A DNA stretch of 64,000 nucleotides, taken from assembly GCA_013368445.1 (NCBI GenBank), contig JAACJO010000016.1:62001-126000 (forward strand). Reading direction: 5' to 3'. Within the stretch, counting starts at the first letter, position 1; each line of letters starts with the position of its first letter. Positions 57,925 through 64,000 of the stretch are shown here, in pieces. This DNA comes from Leucocoprinus leucothites (taxonomy: Eukaryota > Basidiomycota > Agaricomycetes > Agaricales > Agaricaceae). The translations under genes were made by a program, and so were the position numbers. Below the pieces are notes generated by a model. That model was given only the letters and a program-made list of their open reading frames with translations. It did not search any database and was not told the DNA's origin.

Positions 57925-58884
57925 ATGTTAAACATTACAGGGATCGCTCCTGACTGTATACCAGCCAACCCCGACATTGCCGGTATTGGAATTCGTGTCG
58001 CAGTGTACCTGCAGAGTTTCATAGGAATTGCAATTTCCCTCTGGGCGATGAGGGACAACAAGCTTACGAAGGGTGAAGCACGCGTTATATGGACCCACGC
58101 TAGTGGAGTCCTCCTCACTTCTTGCTCGCTATTTCTTTCCGCCATCATCCAAGCCAAAACATACGGGATGAGCACTTACCATGGTCTTATCATCCTAAAT
58201 CTTGGCTGGATCAACAATGCTAGCGACTTCTTACGACACTTTGTGACCGTTCATCGACGAGTCACTGGTCGCAAAGCTGAAGGCACCGTATTCGGTTTCA
58301 AGACGAACTCTCCTCTCGTAGCCTTTTGGGCTAGCTCCTTCCACACTCTACTCCTCGCGATCTTTGGCTTGTGGTTTTGGACCACAGTCGATACTTTCGG
58401 CGACGGAGGTCAATGTGATCCCCATTTGCCCATTCCATTGTACATTCTCGGCCACCGAGTGCCGATCACTGATCACCGAGCTCGTAAAGCGTTCCTTGTA
58501 GTCTACAGCATCCTCTTGGCGCCCTTTGCCAGGAGCTTGATTACCCTCCCCTTTATCGCAGGTCCAGGAATCATAATTCTGCTGATGCTGCGTCCATGTA
58601 TCAAGCGGAGAACTGACAAGTTTTCGGAGGAGTTTCTCTCGAATGCTCTGCTGGTATGTTCTATGATCACCATTGCGGCCATCAACGTGGCCATTGTTGT
58701 CGGAACCGAGACCATGATTCGCGAGGTGGCGCCGATTGTGGGGGAGGGCGAGTCCCAGTGGACCTTTGGTCAAACCGTTGCTATGTTTCTCCTCGTGCCA
58801 CCCATTATCGAGCTCCTCCACGTTTGGAAGAACAAGGACAACGAAGTTGATTCATTGGTAGGAAGTGACTCGGGCTCGGCTTGA
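57925..58884 (+). CDS. Single-exon seven-helix membrane protein, unknown
   Basis: Predicted 319 aa with no introns, unlike nearly all neighbours. About seven to eight hydrophobic helices, for example IRVAVYLQSFIGIAISLWAM near the N-terminus, SGVLLTSCSLFLSAIIQA, and TIAAINVAIVVG near the C-terminus, ending in a short acidic Ser/Gly tail. The motif CDPHLPIPLYILGHRVPITD lies in a loop in the middle. It resembles intron-poor, lineage-specific Agaricomycete membrane proteins; function unknown. The lack of introns could reflect retroposition, but no poly-A tail or target-site duplication is evident. Confidence 0.8.
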   Translation: MLNITGIAPDCIPANPDIAGIGIRVAVYLQSFIGIAISLWAMRDNKLTKGEARVIWTHASGVLLTSCSLFLSAIIQAKTYGMSTYHGLIILNLGWINNASDFLRHFVTVHRRVTGRKAEGTVFGFKTNSPLVAFWASSFHTLLLAIFGLWFWTTVDTFGDGGQCDPHLPIPLYILGHRVPITDHRARKAFLVVYSILLAPFARSLITLPFIAGPGIIILLMLRPCIKRRTDKFSEEFLSNALLVCSMITIAAINVAIVVGTETMIREVAPIVGEGESQWTFGQTVAMFLLVPPIIELLHVWKNKDNEVDSLVGSDSGSA

Positions 58885-59502
58885 ATGTGTTTTACTGTCT
58901 TTCGTTCAGATCTGTAGACTACCCTTGTCTGGTGGGGATATTTGATATCATTTGATCCTATGGGTTTTAGGAGAGAGATTTGTAAATAGCAATGTATACA
59001 AGGTTGTCTGTATCTTCACAGCTCACTGAATGCAACGTACAAATGGGAACTCGTCAACACAGGTTCCCTTCCCTGCGAAAATACCCAAGATCATACATGT
59101 GCGATGCCCTCGACGATCATCCAGCCCCGAACACAGCTAATCCGCATTCAGCACTCAGAGATCAGGACCATATCCGAGAGTCATCGATCAGCTTAGTGTT
59201 GTGCCCAGAGGTGCCTCCTTGTTCCTCAGGCTTCAGAAAACTTTGTCCACTGGTGAAGCGGAGTTGTGTATGCACGTTCGTAGCTTATCTTTCTAAATCG
59301 AGCCGTTTATCATGATGGGTAGAGTGCCCCAGTTCGAATGGCAAAACATGAACCAAATATAGAGGGATGGTACAAATAATTGGTACGGGATCCCGCCGCT
59401 GGAAAAAGCAGGTTTGAAGTATCCAAATCACCAGTGCTCGGAGCCCCACACCTCAAAAGCCTTCCTGCAGACTCAGTCACACTCTCGAATACATTTCTGT
59501 CC
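58885..59502. other. Intergenic, convergent gene ends
   Basis: 3' flanks of the single-exon membrane-protein gene and DUF6593 copy 2. No supported feature. Confidence 0.55.
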
Positions 59503-60367
59503 TTAATCACTATCGACAACAAACATATAGACAAGTGTCATGATAATTTCGTCCAAAATCGGCTCACAGCTGGAGACTATATCAAGAGAACCTTGTCGGC
59601 CGTTCAGAAGGGGCCCAAGATTAGGCCTTGAATGTGTGTATTTCCCCACCTGCGTTTGACTCCCGTCATCCTTGAAAAGCTAGGAGATGAAGTGAATGTG
59701 TCAATAATATGAAACACTGAGAAACGTGTGTTGCTCACCACATAAGAGCGACCTACACGTCTCTCCCATCGGTATCCCTGCCTGTCGTTAGCTTTGAAGA
59801 CCCGGTGCCTGGAACGATCTACGTGAGCATTGCGCCAAATTGCGATCGACAAAATACCGGTGTGCTCGCGCTTAAACTTAAACACTCACCTTCCTACCCA
59901 ACTCCGACCAACTCTACGAAGATACGTCTGCACAGGCACGTCGAGACTATTGTATCGAAATTTCGATTTCGCAAAAGCATTAAATTCAACCTGAGCGAAG
60001 AACGCGAAATATCCTTCAAATCTAGGTCCTTCTGTCGAACTATTCAGTGGATCTAAATCGAAAAAATACACCTCCAATCAGTTTTTAAAACCACGCGAAC
60101 AACGAATGGGGTGGGGTCACCATTGTCGGCTTCATCTACTACCTGTCCCTCAGCTTCTGAAGTTGTAGAATTTCCCCCAGCTATTCTTTGATCGGCGGGA
60201 AGCTCGTAGATGGCAGATTCACCTTGCCAAACGCCCTGCACAGTACTAACTGCTTTACGAATAGTCGCTGGCCCAATGATAGGTTTATTCACTTTGTACA
60301 AGATTTGACCAGTTTCCGTGGCATAGGTGCTGTTTGCTGGGCTTCTGCCCGAAAGCAGGAGAAGCAT
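59503..60367 (-). CDS. DUF6593 domain protein, copy 2
   Basis: Predicted 215-aa inverted paralog of the gene at 54991-55854. Exons (minus): 60367-60121, 60052-59909, 59818-59739, 59679-59503. Same phases and the same weak donors (GTGACC, GTCGGA) as copy 1; total frame intact. Motifs: STYATETGQILYKVN, VPVQTYLRR, FKANDRQGYRWERR, LDEIIMTLVYM. The donor of the second intron is inferred by parity with copy 1, and a competing GTGAGT lies 18 nt further on. Function unknown. Confidence 0.75.
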
Positions 60368-60456
60368 GTTACTGGGTATCGAGCGTAGCCTGTGGGTGAG
60401 TTTCTATGTTTTTCGCCATTTGTGTTGTTATGTTGTGTAATTATGGGCGGTACCAC

Positions 60457-60551
60457 GGTATCGGACCTGTTCGGGTTGCACCGCAGTCACTGTGCAACTG
60501 CTCGTGGGTGCCTGAACCTGATTGATGTCAACTACCCCTGCGGAGGCATAC
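60457..60551 (-). promoter_or_regulatory. Conserved upstream block of DUF6593 gene 2
   Basis: Inverted partner of 54793-54890, about 90 nt upstream of the ATG at 60367. Confidence 0.5.
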
Positions 60552-60950
60552 ACATAGTCATTGCTTGCGGTGCATCTGAACGCATCCGGTGACTGATTTA
60601 GATTGTGGGCGACGAAAATCAATAGAGATAGCAGTCGCGCGATCTTAGTGATGCGGGAAGGAAAATGAGTATTTAAATAGACTGTTGGCACTCAAGTTAC
60701 ATCTCAAGGTTGTTCATCGTCGGTGCCCGCAACACACACACACAATACAAGGTAAAGTACAAAGTACACATGATTCTTCGAAGCCTGATTAAGTATCTGC
60801 AAAAAAATAGCTATACAAGCCACTCAGAAAAGCAATAAGCGAAACACTAGCATTACGATTAATCCGTCAGTAGCTCGCTAGCAAACTAGAAGAAAGAAAC
60901 ATATAAAAATAAATCTCTGAACTTCGCCGTAGATATACATCTCTTAAACA
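60552..60950. other. Intergenic, no gene seen
   Basis: Between the DUF6593 copy 2 promoter and the 3' end of the C2-domain gene; contains a short CA-rich run near 60736. Nothing else seen. Confidence 0.55.
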
Positions 60951-63174
60951 TCACCTCCGATGTGGATCATACCTCGACATCATAGCGCCACCATAAGCTC
61001 CCTGACCGGACATTGGAGGTTGATGTCCTTGAGACCCATCACCAGCGGGTATTGATCCATGATTCCGCGTGGCGGGAGGCGCAGCTCCCGGAGGCAACGC
61101 AGAATAATCCCGTGGAGGCAACGTAGAATAATCCCGCGATGCCGGCCTCGATCCTGGTCTTAGAGACGCCGGAGGTTCATGACTGTGGTTTGGTAGATCC
61201 GTTGGAGGATTTACCATTGGCGTATAGCCATAACTTGCGTTTGCGAGGGGTACAAATTGACCTTGGGTTGTTGGGGGGACATATTGCGTTGGTTCGGGGA
61301 ATGGTGGTGGAGCGCCATTTACACTTCCGAGGATGAACTCTGATGAAGTCCTAGGGAGTGCAGCTAGTGGAGGAGGCTGTTGGTATTTCGGTTGTGCTGG
61401 AGCTACACCGGAGCTATTATCGTTGCTCGAATCGGCATGATAGGGAGAATACGCGGGCTGTCCATATTGTGGGTGAGGTGGTTGTCCATACGAATAACCA
61501 CCGCCAGAAGGACCCACAGAACTAGTGCTCGCATTGGATCCAGTCCCCCCGTGTCCTGTCTCTCCACCCTGACCAGCATCACCCCCATTTTCATCCTGTT
61601 TCTTCCCTGCACTCAACGAAACATGATGCATCAACGTCTCCTCGCCCTCATTTGCCGTCGGCTGCAACTCGTCCGTGCCCACACCACGATACTTCGTCGA
61701 ATATTCCCTACACGCATCCACGCTCTCTTTCAATCTCGGATCCTCCCTATCCCAAGCATGGATCGTAAACCCAGGAAAATTGTACTCCAAAAGTCTCCTC
61801 AAAACCGGAAGCAGTGTTTTATCCGGAGCATACGTTCCACTGTTATTATCAATGACAAGTTCCCACTCGACGACTTCATCTGGAATCTCATCCGAAAAGT
61901 TTTGCCAGCCCCCTTGAGGACGCGGGTGGAATTCCCCGCTATAGCGAACCGTCTCGTTACAATTCGAATGCAATGCGTGTTTCGACGCAAAGTCCACAAA
62001 GAACGCAGCACCGGTTTCTGAGAACCTGAACGAATCATCGTCGGAGGAGATGATGTAAGTATAGACTGCGGGTTTAACTCTTTTGGCATGTTGCATCTGA
62101 ATACTCGCATTCTTCGACCCGGGTCTCCCAGCACCTCCATGTAATATTTCAATCACGTCCGTCGGCTTATCAATGATGCCGAACCCATTCGCTGAGGTCC
62201 GAGCGTATAACATTCGATGTCCTGCTTGAATCCCCGAACGGACGGCAACGGAGGTCGGACCTTGGAAGATGTTTTGTGCAGCTTTGTAATTGCGATTCCA
62301 GTGTTGATGCTTGTCACCAAAGAAAAGCGGTATGCCTCTGACATACATTTTCCATGTCGAGTACAGTCGGGCTTGGTCGAGGTTTGTTAGTAGCCCGACC
62401 GTTGGCGAAAAGTGTTTGGAGTAGCGAATGGGACCGTCAAAAAGATAAGGGTATTGTCGTGCTGTATCTTTGTCACGGGTGTGTGTAGAATCAATCTGCC
62501 ATGCCAAAGTGTATGAAAATGGGAAGACATTCGTGAAATATCGAAATTTCTCACCTTGAGCCAAAAGGTTCCCCTATCCCGACGAAACATCGGGCCTATA
62601 ATCTCTGCCTCCTTCGCGCCCTCAGAAATACTCGTCTCAAACTCTCCAATATAATCATCTGTCATCGCTCCCTCATCTTTATCCATCACCGTAATGTGAA
62701 GTATCGCCGACGTTGGTACATTCCTGACTCTCCAAGGTTCATTCCAGACAGGCGAAAGCGTATTCCGTATGACCTTGGATCTGAACAAGGAGAAAAAACA
62801 AGGGTGGATGTGATCAGTCTGATGCCAAGCTTTCGCTTAAGCTCAAAGGTTGCTAGTCGAGTTCGAGAAAAACATACACAAATGAAGTACGCTTATCGAT
62901 CTTGGCGATGAAATAGGGGTCGGCGGTGCCGACAACATCCATCTTAGGCAGGCCCGACGCACCAATGAACTTCAAGTATGTCAATACTGGTTACTGATTA
63001 TGAAAAGATAGCACATACTTGAATACTTAAGTCAACAAACTTCGTCTCCGACGATAGCTCCGCAGTCGCATGGGCCACCTTCGACTCGGCCTTTGTTTTC
63101 GCAGTCTGAACGACATCCTCTATGGTTTCTATCATACGCGTCATGCTTAAGGGATTTCGCTTGCCGCCGGGCAT
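60951..63174 (-). CDS. C2-domain protein conserved in basidiomycetes
   Basis: Predicted 672 aa. Exons (minus): 63174-63019, 62969-62878, 62780-62555, 62495-60951. After a short helical start (IETIEDVVQTAKTKAESKV) a C2 domain spans roughly residues 45-165. It has the calcium-binding Asp positions in LPKMDVVGTADPYF and VMDKDEGAMTDDYIGEFE. A ~300-residue conserved region follows (HFSPTVGLLTNLDQARLYST; SDDDSFRFSETGAAFF). The last ~200 residues are disordered and Pro/Gly/Ser/Tyr-rich with repeated RDYS-LPP units. It probably binds phospholipid membranes in a calcium-dependent way; the middle domain's function is unknown. The start could also be the in-frame ATG at 63144. Confidence 0.85.
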
Positions 63175-64000
63175 GGCTAGATAGTGTATACGGGCAGAGG
63201 GAAAGAGTTTGGATTCGGAGGGTGTAATATGTTGTGGAGTGATGGCGAGACGGTGCCATTTATAAGCGTGCTTAAAATAGCCGTGTGATGGTAATCCTTG
63301 AAACAGCACCGCCCAAGTGGACGTCATCATCCTCCCAGGTATGCACGCAGAGAGACCGGGGTTATGGACAGCGAACACAGCTTCCAGCTTATACAACACT
63401 TGGGTACTCCCGAACTCTGAGAACATGAAGCCAGCATCATTATCCATTAAGATCGTAACGAGGAAAACACACAACATTGTCGGAGAGAGTAACAAAGGTT
63501 GCGCACAAGGTAACCAAGCAACGATTAGAAACTAGATTAAAGAGCGTAAGGGTGTATTTTTAACGAGTGGATGGGAGTAATTTGGAAGTGGGTGGAAAGC
63601 AGGGTAGACATAGATGGACGTAAAGGAGATTAACTACAGGGAATGAGCAACGTATGGGAAAGCTAGTTGAAGGAAGCACTCACAGAAATACGAAGAGTAG
63701 TGCCCTCAACACAACTAAACGATGCTTCTAAAGCTCCTGGTCCTTGGCCCGACCTCGACCTTCCAATCACATCCTCCGGTCTCCCGAACTCCGGAGAGCA
63801 TTCTTTGTTCTTTATTTTTTCCTCTGTAATTTCAAAAAGCCGAGCGATTATGGTTCACCAGGAACCCAAGTTGCCTCTGGACTAGCCAAAGGAGACTTTC
63901 TTCTCGTTCGGACGGACGTCTCCTCTCCGCCGGCGGTCGGAGCCTCAGGCCTCGACTTGCCTTTCGAGCGATGCCGGTATCGGAACAACAAAGAAGCAGC
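63175..64000. other. Terminal region, no gene supported
   Basis: Upstream of the C2-domain gene. An open frame at 63667-63885 and Arg/Ser-coding sequence at the very end may belong to a gene continuing beyond the window, but nothing can be shown. Confidence 0.4.

Overview
The window is nuclear DNA from a filamentous basidiomycete, most likely an Agaricomycete. Nearly every gene is broken by many short GT-AG introns, mostly 48-70 nt, and several families are typical of mushrooms: NACHT-type NLR-like NTPases, expanded GMC oxidoreductases, DUF6593 proteins, F-box proteins and seven-helix membrane proteins of the DUF6533/DUF7702 type. I see no bacterial operon, CRISPR array or prokaryotic mobile element. 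Gene models were built by hand from reading frame, splice sites and comparison between paralogs inside the window; for nearly all multi-exon models the exon lengths sum to an intact frame.

Layout. 0.2-7.8 kb: a tandem duplication of a roughly 4-kb unit, each copy with one NLR-like NACHT NTPase. 8.3-10.8 kb: a methionine-permease-like LAT/APC amino-acid transporter, with a closely similar inverted copy at 50.9-53.4 kb. 11.7-33.2 kb: four secreted GMC oxidoreductases (A-D), all on the plus strand, interleaved with VPS29 (retromer), a membrane protein, an RNase-H1-N-terminal-like protein and QTRT2 (queuosine tRNA modification). 35-46 kb: a multi-pass membrane protein, a secreted class-3 lipase, a DUF6533-like seven-helix protein, a gamma-glutamylcyclotransferase-like enzyme, a DUF7702-like membrane protein and an F-box protein. 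47.9-50.2 kb: a secreted RNase T1-fold protein with replaced catalytic residues and two small unknown proteins. 54.8-60.6 kb: an inverted, tail-to-tail pair of DUF6593 genes around a single-exon seven-helix gene. 60.9-63.2 kb: a large C2-domain protein.

The dominant theme is local duplication: tandem for the NLR genes and the GMC array, inverted for the transporter and DUF6593 pairs. A plausible but unproven link is that secreted GMC oxidases, lipase and nutrient transporters serve extracellular degradation and uptake, while NLR-like and RNase-like proteins belong to the fast-evolving recognition repertoire. The housekeeping genes between GMC copies argue against reading the array as one biosynthetic cluster.
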